Positions 8,418-16,965 of a stretch of DNA of 33,455 bases are shown here, piece by piece; positions within the stretch are counted from its first letter, which is position 1; each line of letters begins with the position of its first letter. Source of the DNA: Candidatus Methylomirabilota bacterium (GTDB lineage: Bacteria > Methylomirabilota > Methylomirabilia > Rokubacteriales > CSP1-6); assembly GCA_035764725.1 (NCBI GenBank), contig DASTYT010000077.1, forward strand, positions 1-33,455, read 5' to 3'. The notes below the pieces were generated by a model. That model saw only the letters and a list, made by a program, of their open reading frames with translations. It did no database searches and was not told where the DNA came from. The position numbers and the translations under genes are program-made.

Positions 8418-9365
8418 ATGATCGAGAACACGACGACGGGACGACTGACCCGGCCGCGCGTGGCCGGCTCGGTGCTGGAGCTGATCGGCGCCACGCCTCT
8501 GGTGCGGCTGAACCACATCCCACGCCCGGGCGGCGCGACCGTGCTCGGCAAGCTCGAGTCGCTCAACCCCGGGGGGAGCGTGAAGGATCGCATCGCCGTC
8601 GCCATGATCGACGACGCCGAGCGACGCGGCGTGCTCAAGCCCGGCGCGACCGTGGTGGAGCCGACCAGCGGCAACACGGGGATCGGCCTGGCCATGGTGT
8701 GCGCGGTGCGCGGCTATCGCCTCATCCTCACCATGCCCGACGACTACAGCGTGGAGCGCCAGCGGCTCCTCGCACGCTATGGCGCCGAGATCCACCTCAC
8801 GCCCGCCATCGAGGGTATGACCGGGGCAGTGTTCGCCGCGCAGGAGATGGTGCGCGAGCATCCCGAATACCTGATGCCGAGCCAGTTCGAGAATCCCGCC
8901 AACCCAGAGATCCATCGCCGCACCACCGCCCTCGAGATCCTCGACGCCACCGACGAGCGCGTGCACGCGTTCGTGGCCGGAGTGGGCACCGGCGGCACCG
9001 TGACCGGGGTGGGAGAGGTGCTGAAGCAGCGGCTACCCGGAGTGCGCGTGGTCGCGGTGGAGCCCGCGCGCTCGCCGGTGCTCCAGGGCGGCAAGTCGCG
9101 GCCCCACGGCATCCAGGGTATCGGGGCCTCATTCGTGCCCGCGGTGCTGAACCGCGCCGTGCTCGACGAGATCATGTCGGTGCGCGACGAGGACGCCACC
9201 GCCACCGCGCGCCGCCTCGCCCGAGAGGAAGGCCTGCTCGTCGGCATCTCCGCGGGGGCGAACGTCTGGGCGGCCTGCCAGGTCGCCGCGGCCATGCCCG
9301 CCGACCAGGTCGTGGTCACGGTGCTGTGCGATACTGGGGAGCGCTATCTGAGCGTGCCTTTCTGA
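8418..9365 (+). CDS. Cysteine synthase, CysK/CysM family PLP enzyme
   Basis: This fold-type II PLP enzyme replaces the activated hydroxyl of O-acetylserine or O-phosphoserine by sulfur to make cysteine. The 315-residue protein has ELIGATPLVRL, the PLP lysine Lys56 in NPGGSVKDRI, the substrate loop TSGNTGIG (83-90), the phosphate loop GVGTGGTVTG, and the C-terminal CDTGERYLS. The sequence around PVLQGGKSRPHGIQGIGA looks like CysK. The neighbours, a CysO-like sulfur carrier and a JAMM protease, reproduce the mec-cysO-cysM module of Mycobacterium tuberculosis, where the sulfur donor is CysO thiocarboxylate and the acceptor is O-phosphoserine. Whether this enzyme uses free sulfide, carrier sulfur or both cannot be read from sequence. 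Confidence 0.93.
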   Translation: MIENTTTGRLTRPRVAGSVLELIGATPLVRLNHIPRPGGATVLGKLESLNPGGSVKDRIAVAMIDDAERRGVLKPGATVVEPTSGNTGIGLAMVCAVRGYRLILTMPDDYSVERQRLLARYGAEIHLTPAIEGMTGAVFAAQEMVREHPEYLMPSQFENPANPEIHRRTTALEILDATDERVHAFVAGVGTGGTVTGVGEVLKQRLPGVRVVAVEPARSPVLQGGKSRPHGIQGIGASFVPAVLNRAVLDEIMSVRDEDATATARRLAREEGLLVGISAGANVWAACQVAAAMPADQVVVTVLCDTGERYLSVPF

Positions 9366-9375
9366 GGAGCCATCC

Positions 9376-9681
9376 ATGAGCGTGCAGGTCTACATCCCGA
9401 CACCGTTTCGGCGCGCCACGAGCAACAAGGATCGAGTGTCCGTCGAGGCCCCGAACGTGAAGGCCCTGCTCGACGACCTCGAGGCGCAGTACGCCGGGCT
9501 CAAGGGACTGGTGCGTAACGAGCAGGGAGAGATCCACCACCACGTGAACATCTACGTGAACAGCGAGGCCATCGAGTCGCTCGGGGGACTCGCCACCGCG
9601 CTCAAGGATGGAGACGAGGTCTCCATTATCCCGGCCCTCGCCGGGGGCGCTGCCCCCGCGGCGTCCGCGTCGACCCGGTGA
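9376..9681 (+). CDS. cysO: CysO-like ubiquitin-fold sulfur carrier with C-terminal extension past Gly-Gly
   Basis: This is a 101-residue MoaD/ThiS/CysO-family protein. In CysO the C-terminal Gly-Gly is adenylated by an E1-like enzyme and converted to a thiocarboxylate that donates sulfur to cysteine synthase. The conserved tail region HHVNIYVNSEAIESLGG (residues 55-71) through DGDEVSIIPALAGG closely follows the mycobacterial protein. The diglycine (residues 90-91) is not terminal: [10 protein letters not shown] follows, so the carrier would be inactive until trimmed. The JAMM protease gene starts at the overlapping GTGA. A GAGGAG ribosome site (9364-9369) precedes the ATG. MoaD or ThiS roles are less likely because no molybdopterin synthase large subunit or thiazole genes are adjacent. 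Confidence 0.88.
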   Translation: MSVQVYIPTPFRRATSNKDRVSVEAPNVKALLDDLEAQYAGLKGLVRNEQGEIHHHVNIYVNSEAIESLGGLATALKDGDEVSIIPALAGGAAPAASASTR

Positions 9682-10163
9682 GCGGAGGCCGGGTGGCGCT
9701 CACGCCGGAGGAGTTCGCGCGGGTCGAAGCCCAGGCCGTCGCGGAGTATCCCGCGGAATGCTGCGGGGTCGTGCTCGCGCGCTCGGGCACGCCGGAGCGG
9801 CTGTTCCTGCCATGCCGCAACATCCAGGACGAGCTCAACCGCAAGGATCCTGAGCGGCATCCGCGCAATGCCCGCACCGCGTACTACATCGACCCGCGCG
9901 ACCTGCTGACGATCGGGCGTCGTGAGGCCGAGGGCTTTCGGGTCGCGACCATCTACCACTCGCACATCGACACCGGCGCCTATTTCTCCGAGACCGACAA
10001 GCGCAACGCGCTCGTCAACGGCGAGCCCGCGTATCCCGACGCAATCTACGTGGTGGTGTCGGTGATGGGCGGGCGGGTCGACGGCGCCAATGCCTTCGCC
10101 TGGGACGCGGCCCGACGCGACTTCGTGCCCGTCGGCTTCACGATTCCGACCCCCGCCCGCTAG
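9678..10163 (+). CDS. mec: JAMM/Mov34 metalloprotease (Mec-like)
   Basis: This 161-residue JAB1/MPN/Mov34 zinc protease has all JAMM residues: Glu27 in [10 protein letters not shown], then His94-x-His96 with Ser104 and Asp107 in [15 protein letters not shown]. In Mycobacterium tuberculosis, Mec releases cysteine from the CysO-cysteine adduct. In some other bacterial systems JAMM proteins remove residues after a carrier's Gly-Gly. Here the carrier has a ten-residue tail after Gly-Gly, so both jobs are plausible. The GTG start overlaps the carrier's stop (GTGA), indicating coupled translation. hemL begins 13 bases after its stop. Confidence 0.92.
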   Translation: MSGGRVALTPEEFARVEAQAVAEYPAECCGVVLARSGTPERLFLPCRNIQDELNRKDPERHPRNARTAYYIDPRDLLTIGRREAEGFRVATIYHSHIDTGAYFSETDKRNALVNGEPAYPDAIYVVVSVMGGRVDGANAFAWDAARRDFVPVGFTIPTPAR

Positions 10164-10176
10164 CCTGGAGCCCGTC

Positions 10177-11457
10177 ATGAGCCGGTCCAGCTCGCTCTTC
10201 TCGTCCGCCCAACGCCTGATGCCGGGCGGGGTCAACAGCCCGGTACGCGCCTTCCGCGGCGTCGGCGGCACGCCCTTCTTCGTGGCGCGGGCCGCGGGCG
10301 CCCGCATCGAGGACGTGGATGGGCGCTCGTACGTGGACTTCCTCGGCTCGTGGGGCCCGCTCATCCTCGGGCACGCGCATCCCTCGGTGGTGGAGGCGCT
10401 GGGCGACGCCGCGCGCCGCGGCACCAGCTATGGCGCGCCCACCGAGGGCGAGGTCGAGATGGCAGCGCTCATCGCGCGGGCCATGCCGTCGATGGAGATG
10501 ATGCGGCTGGTGTCGTCGGGCACGGAGGCCGCGATGAGCGCGATCCGTCTCGCGCGCGGCGCCACCGGCCGCGACCTCGTCGTGAAGTTCGACGGCTGCT
10601 ATCACGGCCATGCCGATAGCCTGCTCGTGAAGGCGGGATCGGGCGGCGCCACCTTCGGCGTGCCCGACAGCGGCGGCGTGCCTGCGGCGCTCGCCGCGCT
10701 CACGGTGGCGCTCCCGTTCAACGATCTCGACGCCGTCTCGCGGCTGATGGCCGCGCGGGGACATGACGTCGCGGTGGTGGTGGTGGAGCCGGTGGCCGGG
10801 AACATGGGCGTGGTGCCGCCCACGCCGGGTTACCTCCAGGGCCTGCGCGACCTGTGCACGCGGCACGGCGCGCTGCTCCTCTTCGACGAGGTGATCACTG
10901 GCTTCCGCGTGGGGCCCGGCGGCGCGCAGGCACGCTACGGAGTGCGGCCCGACCTCACGTGCCTCGGCAAGATCATCGGCGGGGGGCTGCCGGTGGGCGC
11001 CTACGGCGGGCGGCGCGATCTCATGGAGCAGATCTCGCCGCTCGGGCCCGTCTATCAGGCCGGCACGCTGTCGGGCAATCCGCTCGCGGTGGCCGCGGGG
11101 CTCGCGACGCTGCGCGCGCTCGCCGATCCCGCCGTCTATGAGCGGCTCGAGATGCTGGGGGCGCGCGTCGAATCCGGATTGGTGGACGCCGCTCGCCACG
11201 CGGGCGTGCCGCTCACCGTGAATCGCGTGGGCTCCATGCTCACCGCTTTCTTCACCGCCTCACCCGTCGTCGATCTCGCCTCCGCCAAGCGCTCGGACAC
11301 CACGCGCTATGCCCGGTTCTTCCACGCCATGCTCGAGCGCGGCGTCTTCCTCGCCGCGTCCCAGTTCGAGGCCGCGTTCGTCTCGCTCGCCCACACCGAC
11401 GACGATCTCGAGGCGGCGGCCCGGGCGGCCCGGGAAGCCATGAAAACGCTCGCCTAA
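10177..11457 (+). CDS. hemL: Glutamate-1-semialdehyde 2,1-aminomutase
   Basis: HemL converts glutamate-1-semialdehyde to 5-aminolevulinate using PLP, completing the C5 pathway begun by hemA. The 426-residue protein starts [21 protein letters not shown] and has the [16 protein letters not shown] phosphate-binding segment, [26 protein letters not shown], and the PLP lysine Lys265 in [12 protein letters not shown]. The chosen ATG follows GGAG (10167-10170) at 6 bases and matches the family N-terminus; the open frame extends upstream into mec without homology. It is separated from the other hem genes by the Rrf2-cysteine module but probably sits on the same transcript. Confidence 0.97.
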   Translation: MSRSSSLFSSAQRLMPGGVNSPVRAFRGVGGTPFFVARAAGARIEDVDGRSYVDFLGSWGPLILGHAHPSVVEALGDAARRGTSYGAPTEGEVEMAALIARAMPSMEMMRLVSSGTEAAMSAIRLARGATGRDLVVKFDGCYHGHADSLLVKAGSGGATFGVPDSGGVPAALAALTVALPFNDLDAVSRLMAARGHDVAVVVVEPVAGNMGVVPPTPGYLQGLRDLCTRHGALLLFDEVITGFRVGPGGAQARYGVRPDLTCLGKIIGGGLPVGAYGGRRDLMEQISPLGPVYQAGTLSGNPLAVAAGLATLRALADPAVYERLEMLGARVESGLVDAARHAGVPLTVNRVGSMLTAFFTASPVVDLASAKRSDTTRYARFFHAMLERGVFLAASQFEAAFVSLAHTDDDLEAAARAAREAMKTLA

Positions 11458-11470
11458 ACGCACAACTCTA

Positions 11471-11500
11471 TTGACACTTACTTTTCCTGCGTGATAGGGT
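11471..11500 (+). promoter_or_regulatory. Candidate promoter of the alternative complex III operon
   Basis: A perfect TTGACA (11471-11476) is followed after 18 bases by TAGGGT (11495-11500), inside the longest intergenic gap (11458-11600). The pair resembles the TTGACN-18-TAGnnT form seen in high-GC bacteria. The hexamers, spacing and GATAGGG core also match those before the cysteine synthase gene. Transcription from here would leave a leader of about 94 bases before actB. No riboswitch or terminator is recognisable in the rest of the gap. Confidence 0.5.
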
Positions 11501-11600
11501 TCACAAGGTTTTGGCCGGTCCGATCTTCCGTCGGGCGTGTGCTAACTTGCTGGCGCTTCACGGCGCGAGGAGTGCGTGAGCGTAGAGAGCGGTAGGCCCG

Positions 11601-14582
11601 ATGAGCGGAATTGATCGGCGATCCTTCTTCCGAATCGTGGCGGCATCCGGCGCGGCGACCGCCGCCGCGGGATGCGGACCGACGGCGGAAAAGCTGTATC
11701 CCTTCGTTTCGCCGCCCGAGAACGTGGTCCCGGGTATCGCCACGTACTTTGCGACGGTGTGCCGCGAGTGCCCGGCCGGCTGCGGCGTCCTCGCCAAGAA
11801 CCGCGAGGGCCGCGTCGTCAAGCTCGAGGGCAACCCCGATCATCCCGTGAACGCGGGCGGGCTTTGCATCGCCGGTCACGCCGCGCTCCAGGGCCTCTAC
11901 CATCCCGATCGCTTCCGCGGAGCCATCGTGGACGGCAAGTCCGCGCCGTGGGAATCGGCCGAGAAGATCGTGGCCGACAAGCTCGGCGCGCTGGGGAAGG
12001 CGAAGCAGGGCGGCAAGATCGCCGTGGTCACGGGGCTCGAGAGCGGCTCGGTCGCGAAGATCGCCGACGAGCTCGTGAAGGCCCTCGGCGCCCGGCCCCG
12101 CATCGCCTATGAGCCCCTGGGCCACGAAGCCATGCGCGCGGCCAACCGTGCCACGTTCGGCCGGGACGCCATCCCTGAGTACGTCATCGGCGAGGCGGGC
12201 TATCTCCTGTCCTTCGGCGCCGACTTCCTCGACACGTGGCTCTCGCCGGTGGAGCACGCCGCAGCCTACGCCAAGATGCACGCGCTCTCGGCCGGGAAGG
12301 CCGGCACCTTCGTGCACGTGGAGCCCCGCCTCTCGCAGACTGCCGCCAATGCGGACGAATGGGTGCGCAACGCGCCGGGCACCGAGGCGCCGCTCGCCCT
12401 CGCGATGCTGAAGGTGATCGTGGACGAGGGCCTGGTGGCGCCCGGCGCCGACGCGAAGGCGCTCGGGGGCGCGGTGGGCGGCGTGGACGTGGCCGCGGTC
12501 GCCACCCAGTCGGGCGTGCCTGCCGACACCATCAAGCGCGTGGCCCATGACCTCGCGGCGTCCAAGACCGGTCTCGTGCTCGGTGGCGGGGCGGCGGTGA
12601 CGGGCAGCAATGCCACCGAGATGCTGCAGGCCATCAATCTGCTCAACGTCGCCATCGGCGCGGTGGGGAAGCGCGTGCGGTTCGGCGGCGAGACGGCGCG
12701 GCTCGGCACCTACGCGGACATGGTCGCGCTCACCCAGGCCATGGCCAAGGGCGAGATCGAGGTGCTGATCCTCGGCGACGTCAACCCGCTCTACACGATG
12801 CCCCCCAAGGCCGGCTTCGCCGAGGCGCTCGCCAAGGTGCCCATGGTGGTGAGCCTGGCCAATCGGCCGAGCGAGACCACGGCGAAGGCGCACGTGGTGC
12901 TCCCCGCGCTGCACTGGCTGGAGTCGTGGGGTGACGTCGTCGCCGAGCCCGGCGTCGTGGGCCTCGTGCAACCGGCCATGGGGCCGGTGGAGATCGGCGG
13001 GCGACCCGTCGACGGCCGCTCCCTCGGGGGCATCTTCCTCTCGCTGGGCCGCCAGGCGCTGGGCGTGACCGCGGAGCCCGGCAAGGGCGGCTTCCAGACG
13101 CCGAACTTCGCGGACTACGTCAGGGCCGAGTGGGCCGCGGGCGCCAAGGACCAGGCCAAGGGCCGGCCGTTCTCAGAGTTCTGGGAGGAGTCGCTGCGCC
13201 GAGGCGGCGTCTGGCGCGAGGCGCCGGTGGCGACGGCCGCGCTCCGACCCGAGGCCACGCGGGTGAAGGCGGAGCCCGCGAAGCTCGAGGGCGACGGCAC
13301 GCACGCGCTGCTCGTGTATCCCTCCCCACGCTTCTACGACGGGCGTCGATCGGACCGCGCATGGCTGCAAGAGGCGCCCGACACCATGACCCAGGTCACC
13401 TGGGACGGCTGGGTGGAGCTACCCACGGAGACCGCCCAGCGGCTTGGCGTGGTGCGGGGCGATCTCGTCACGCTGACCTCGCCCCACGGCCGCGTGGAGC
13501 TCCCCGCCTATCCGGTGGAGGCCCTGCATCCGGCGGCCGTCGCGGTGGCGATGGGGCAGGGGCACGCGTATCCCGGCGAGTACGCGCAGAAGCGCGGGAT
13601 GAACATCGGGGCCAACCCGGTAACCCTCCTCGGCCCTGCCGCTGAGCCGGCCTCGGGCGCGCTGCCGTATCTCGCCGTGAAGGTCCAGGTCGCCAAGGGG
13701 ACAGGGCGCCGGTCGCTCGCGGTCCCGCAGGCCACGTTCGATCAGGACCACCGCGAGATCGCCCAGACCGTCGAGCTCGGGGCAGCGCGCGAGCTCGAGT
13801 TACGCGGCAGGGCCCCGGAGCACGCGAGCCACCCCAGCATGTACCCGGCGGTGAAGTATCCGGAGTACCGCTGGGGCATGACGGTGGACCTCGACCGATG
13901 CATTGGCTGTCAGGCCTGCGTGGTCGCCTGCGTCACGGAGAACAACGTGCCGGTGGTGGGACGCGAGCAGGTGGCCTACGGGCGCGCCCAGCAGTGGCTG
14001 CGGCTCGAGCGCTGGGAGGAAGGGCCCGCGGCGCGCCCCGAGAACATCTTCCTGCCCATGTTCTGCCAGCACTGCGGCGTGGCGCCCTGCGAACCGGTGT
14101 GCCCGGTGTACGCGGCGTACCAGACGCGCGAGGGGCTCAACGGGCAGGTCTACAACCGCTGCGTGGGGACGCGCTACTGCGGCAACAACTGTCCGTACCA
14201 CGTGCGGCGGTTCAACTGGTTCTACTACCAGTGGCCGTCGCCGCTCGACCTCCAGCTCAATCCCGACGTCACCGTGCGCCAGCTCGGCGTCATGGAGAAG
14301 TGCACCATGTGCGTGCAGCGCATCATCGAGGGCAAGGACCACGCGCGCGACGCGGGCCGGAAGGTCAAGGACGGTGACATCAAGACCGCCTGTCAGCAGA
14401 CCTGCCCAACTCAGGCCATCACCTTCGGTGACCTCAAGGACGAGGCCTCGGCGGTGACCAAGCTGTCGCGGTCGACCCGTAGCTACCACGTGCTCGAGGA
14501 GCTGGGCACCCGGCCCGCCGTGACCTATCTCAAGAAGGTGGTGCGGGGGCAGGGCGGGGCGGCGGGGGGCCACAAGGCATGA
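11601..14582 (+). CDS. actB: Alternative complex III subunit B (fused molybdopterin-like and iron-sulfur protein)
   Basis: ActB is the large periplasmic iron-sulfur subunit of ACIII, a quinol oxidase that replaces cytochrome bc1. The 993 residues fall into a twin-arginine signal (DRRSFFR at 5-11) with a possible lipid-attachment Cys25 (AAAGC), a molybdopterin-oxidoreductase-like domain to about residue 700, and a ferredoxin-type domain. The latter carries C767-x2-C-x2-C-x3-C777, C822-x2-C825-x4-C830-x3-C834, C854-x5-C860-x3-C864, C901-x2-C904 and C931-x3-C935. These 15 cysteines fit three [4Fe-4S] plus one [3Fe-4S]. The N-terminal domain also keeps C54-x2-C57-x3-C61-x27-C89. No obvious molybdenum ligand is seen. 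The ribosome site before ATG 11601 is weak. The stop overlaps actC (ATGA). Confidence 0.95.
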   Translation: MSGIDRRSFFRIVAASGAATAAAGCGPTAEKLYPFVSPPENVVPGIATYFATVCRECPAGCGVLAKNREGRVVKLEGNPDHPVNAGGLCIAGHAALQGLYHPDRFRGAIVDGKSAPWESAEKIVADKLGALGKAKQGGKIAVVTGLESGSVAKIADELVKALGARPRIAYEPLGHEAMRAANRATFGRDAIPEYVIGEAGYLLSFGADFLDTWLSPVEHAAAYAKMHALSAGKAGTFVHVEPRLSQTAANADEWVRNAPGTEAPLALAMLKVIVDEGLVAPGADAKALGGAVGGVDVAAVATQSGVPADTIKRVAHDLAASKTGLVLGGGAAVTGSNATEMLQAINLLNVAIGAVGKRVRFGGETARLGTYADMVALTQAMAKGEIEVLILGDVNPLYTMPPKAGFAEALAKVPMVVSLANRPSETTAKAHVVLPALHWLESWGDVVAEPGVVGLVQPAMGPVEIGGRPVDGRSLGGIFLSLGRQALGVTAEPGKGGFQTPNFADYVRAEWAAGAKDQAKGRPFSEFWEESLRRGGVWREAPVATAALRPEATRVKAEPAKLEGDGTHALLVYPSPRFYDGRRSDRAWLQEAPDTMTQVTWDGWVELPTETAQRLGVVRGDLVTLTSPHGRVELPAYPVEALHPAAVAVAMGQGHAYPGEYAQKRGMNIGANPVTLLGPAAEPASGALPYLAVKVQVAKGTGRRSLAVPQATFDQDHREIAQTVELGAARELELRGRAPEHASHPSMYPAVKYPEYRWGMTVDLDRCIGCQACVVACVTENNVPVVGREQVAYGRAQQWLRLERWEEGPAARPENIFLPMFCQHCGVAPCEPVCPVYAAYQTREGLNGQVYNRCVGTRYCGNNCPYHVRRFNWFYYQWPSPLDLQLNPDVTVRQLGVMEKCTMCVQRIIEGKDHARDAGRKVKDGDIKTACQQTCPTQAITFGDLKDEASAVTKLSRSTRSYHVLEELGTRPAVTYLKKVVRGQGGAAGGHKA

Positions 14583-15940
14583 GCGTCGGGCTGCAGGACC
14601 GGCCGGTGACGTGGGCGGACGTCAACAAGGACGTCGAGCGCACGGTGAGCATGCCGGGCAATCTGTACTTCGGCTGGATGTGCATCGTCGCCCTCACGCT
14701 CTTCGCGGGCATCGTGGCGTGGACCTACCAGATCTACACGGGCATGGGCGCGGCGGGCAAGCGCACGCCGCAGATGTGGGCGATGTACATCACCACGTTC
14801 GTGTTCTGGATCGGTATCGGCCACGCGGGGACGCTGATCTCCGCCATTCTCTACCTGTTCCGGGCGAAGTGGCGCACGTCGATCTACCGCGGGGCGGAGG
14901 CGATGACGGTGTTCGCGGTCATGACCGCGGGCCTGTTCCCGCTGATCCACGCCGGGCGCATGTGGTTCGCCTACTGGCTCACCCCGTATCCGAACCAGCG
15001 CTACCTCTGGCCGAACTTCAAATCGCCCCTGGTGTGGGACGTCTTCGCGATCTCGACGTACCTGACCATCAGCGTGGTGTTCTTCATCGTGGGGCTGATC
15101 CCGGACGTGGCCGCCCTCCGCGACCGGTCCACCGGCTTCAAGAAGAAGATCTTCGCGGTGATCGCGATGGGCTGGGAGGGCTCGGACGTCCAGTGGAAGC
15201 ACTACCGGCGCGGTTACGGGCTCCTCGCCGCGCTCGCCACGCCGCTCGTGCTCTCCGTGCACAGCGTGGTGTCATTCGACTTCGCCATGGCCCTGGTGCC
15301 GGGCTGGCACTCCACGCTGTTCGCGCCCTTCTTCGTGGACGGGGCCATCTTCTCCGGCTTCGCGATGGTGCTGATCCTCATCCTGCCCATGCGGTACTAC
15401 TTCAACTGGTACCCCTACATCACCGACAAGCACCTGGACGCGATGGCCAAGCTCATCCTCGTGACCAGCCTGGTGCTGACGTACTTCTACACGTGCGAGG
15501 TGTTCACGGCGTGGTACAGCGGCGACCACTTCGAGCGGGCGAGCGTGTTCGCCAAGGCCACCAAGGAGTACGCATGGGCGTACTGGCTCATGTACTTCTG
15601 CAACAGCGCGGTCCCGCTCGTCCTCCTGTGGAAGAAAGCGCGCACCAATGTGGTGATCCTCTACATCGTGTCGATCCTCGTGCTCATCGGGATGTGGTTC
15701 GAGCGCTTCAACATCATCGTTCCGGGACTGGGGCACGACTTCTACCCCTACACGTGGGGGACGTACTATCCGACCATCACCGATTCCACCATCATCGTGG
15801 GCTCGTTCGCGTGGTTCTTCATCCTGTTCCTCGGATTCATCCGGGTGATGCCGTCGCTGTCCATCGTGGAGGTGAAGGAAGTGCTGCCGCACCCCCTCAA
15901 GCACGCCGCGCATGGGGCCCATCACGGGGGCGGGCACTAG
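14579..15940 (+). CDS. actC: Alternative complex III subunit C (NrfD/PsrC-like quinol-binding membrane protein)
   Basis: ActC is an integral membrane subunit of the NrfD/PsrC family that forms the quinol-binding part of ACIII. The 453-residue protein has about ten transmembrane segments, starting near NLYFGWMCIVALTLFAGIVAW, with family features IGIGHAGTLISAILYLFRAKWR and WEGSDVQWKHYRRGY. The C-terminal tail HPLKHAAHGAHHGGGH is histidine rich. The ATG overlaps the actB stop, and actD begins directly after its TAG. Related NrfD proteins occur in other complexes, but the actB-C-D-E-F order fixes the assignment. Confidence 0.95.
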   Translation: MSVGLQDRPVTWADVNKDVERTVSMPGNLYFGWMCIVALTLFAGIVAWTYQIYTGMGAAGKRTPQMWAMYITTFVFWIGIGHAGTLISAILYLFRAKWRTSIYRGAEAMTVFAVMTAGLFPLIHAGRMWFAYWLTPYPNQRYLWPNFKSPLVWDVFAISTYLTISVVFFIVGLIPDVAALRDRSTGFKKKIFAVIAMGWEGSDVQWKHYRRGYGLLAALATPLVLSVHSVVSFDFAMALVPGWHSTLFAPFFVDGAIFSGFAMVLILILPMRYYFNWYPYITDKHLDAMAKLILVTSLVLTYFYTCEVFTAWYSGDHFERASVFAKATKEYAWAYWLMYFCNSAVPLVLLWKKARTNVVILYIVSILVLIGMWFERFNIIVPGLGHDFYPYTWGTYYPTITDSTIIVGSFAWFFILFLGFIRVMPSLSIVEVKEVLPHPLKHAAHGAHHGGGH

Positions 15941-16447
15941 ATGGCCCTGGCGAGCGTGCTCGGCATCTTCGCCCACGTGGACACCACGCTGCAGGCCATC
16001 CGCGAGCTGCGCGCCAAGGGCTTCGCCGACCTCACCGTCTACACCCCGGTCCCAGTGGAGGAGATCGAGGAGGAGATCGAGCACGTCCGGCCCCTCTCCA
16101 AGGTTCGGCTCTTCACGGTGGTCGGCGGTGTCACCGGTACCGCCACCGGGTTCTTCCTCACGATCTGGTCGTCGCTGAAATGGGGGCTCGTCACCGGCGG
16201 TAAGGACCCGGTGTCGATCCCGCCGTTCGTGATCATCGGGTTCGAGCTGACCATTCTCTTCGGCGGCCTCGCCACCCTGCTCGCGGTGTTCCTCCTGGGC
16301 CGGCTGCCGAAGATCCGCCAATCCGCGACCTATGACCCGCGCTTCACCCTCGACCGCTTCGGCGTCGCGGTGGCCTGTCCGCCCGATCGCGCGCAGGCGG
16401 TGAGCGCGCTGCTGTCGGCGGCGGGCGCCGAGGAAGTGCGGCGATGA
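15941..16447 (+). CDS. actD: Alternative complex III subunit D (DUF3341 membrane protein)
   Basis: ActD is a small structural subunit of ACIII. The 168-residue protein has a soluble ferredoxin-like N-terminal part (LGIFAHVDTTLQAIRELRAKGF), two transmembrane helices (about residues 55-77 and 93-122) and a soluble C-terminus. The conserved motif DLTVYTPVPVEEIEE and the TYDPRF segment after the second helix are typical of DUF3341. No cofactor-binding residues are evident. It abuts actC, and its stop overlaps actE by ATGA. Confidence 0.92.
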   Translation: MALASVLGIFAHVDTTLQAIRELRAKGFADLTVYTPVPVEEIEEEIEHVRPLSKVRLFTVVGGVTGTATGFFLTIWSSLKWGLVTGGKDPVSIPPFVIIGFELTILFGGLATLLAVFLLGRLPKIRQSATYDPRFTLDRFGVAVACPPDRAQAVSALLSAAGAEEVRR

Positions 16448-16965
16448 TCAAGAAGTACGGGCTCCGCATCCTCTTCCTCCTGTGCCTCGGGCTGGTCGGC
16501 ATGGGCGGCGCGACCCTGGGCGGCACCATCGCCATGCGCTGGCTGGACAACATGACGGTGACGCAGGCGGTGCGCCCCGGGGAACGCGCCTTCGCCATGC
16601 CGGTGGGGAGCGTGCCCCGCGAGGGCGGCGAGCTCGTCTTCTCGAAGGAGGACCGCGAAGCGGCGGCCCAGCGCAAGAACCCCTTCCCGGCCACGCCCGA
16701 GTCGGTCAAGAAGGGTGGCGAGCTGTTCACGATCTACTGCGTGCCGTGCCACGGGACCAGCGCCAAGGGTGACGGGCTCGTCACCACCAAGTTCATTCCC
16801 GCCCAGGACCTGACGAACCCGGATCTGCAGAAGACGCGTACGGACGGGTTCTGGCAGCACTATATCGGGATGGGCGGCGCGGTGATGCCGGCCTACGGCG
16901 AGGCCCTCTCGCCCGAGGAGCGCTGGCACCTCGTGAACTTCGTGCGCACCCTGGCCAAGCGATGA
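16444..16965 (+). CDS. actE: Alternative complex III subunit E (membrane-anchored monoheme cytochrome c)
   Basis: ActE is the periplasmic monoheme cytochrome c of ACIII. The 173-residue protein starts with a hydrophobic signal/anchor (residues 8-30). It has one c-type heme site C99-V-P-C102-H103 and a likely axial Met148 in GGAVMPAYG, followed by the C-terminal helix PEERWHLVNFVRTL. A single heme fits ActE, not the pentaheme ActA. Both start and stop overlap neighbours as ATGA, indicating tight coupling. With ActA missing at this locus, this is the only heme protein encoded by the operon. Confidence 0.95.
   Translation: MIKKYGLRILFLLCLGLVGMGGATLGGTIAMRWLDNMTVTQAVRPGERAFAMPVGSVPREGGELVFSKEDREAAAQRKNPFPATPESVKKGGELFTIYCVPCHGTSAKGDGLVTTKFIPAQDLTNPDLQKTRTDGFWQHYIGMGGAVMPAYGEALSPEERWHLVNFVRTLAKR

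Noticed and set aside
11572..11614. Short GTG-initiated ORFs (11572-11595 and 11576-11614) before actB, the second behind GAGGAG
   Set aside because: They are very short, one is Arg/Glu only, and nothing shows they are translated; the GAGGAG may be chance. The actB ATG at 11601 fits the signal peptide.
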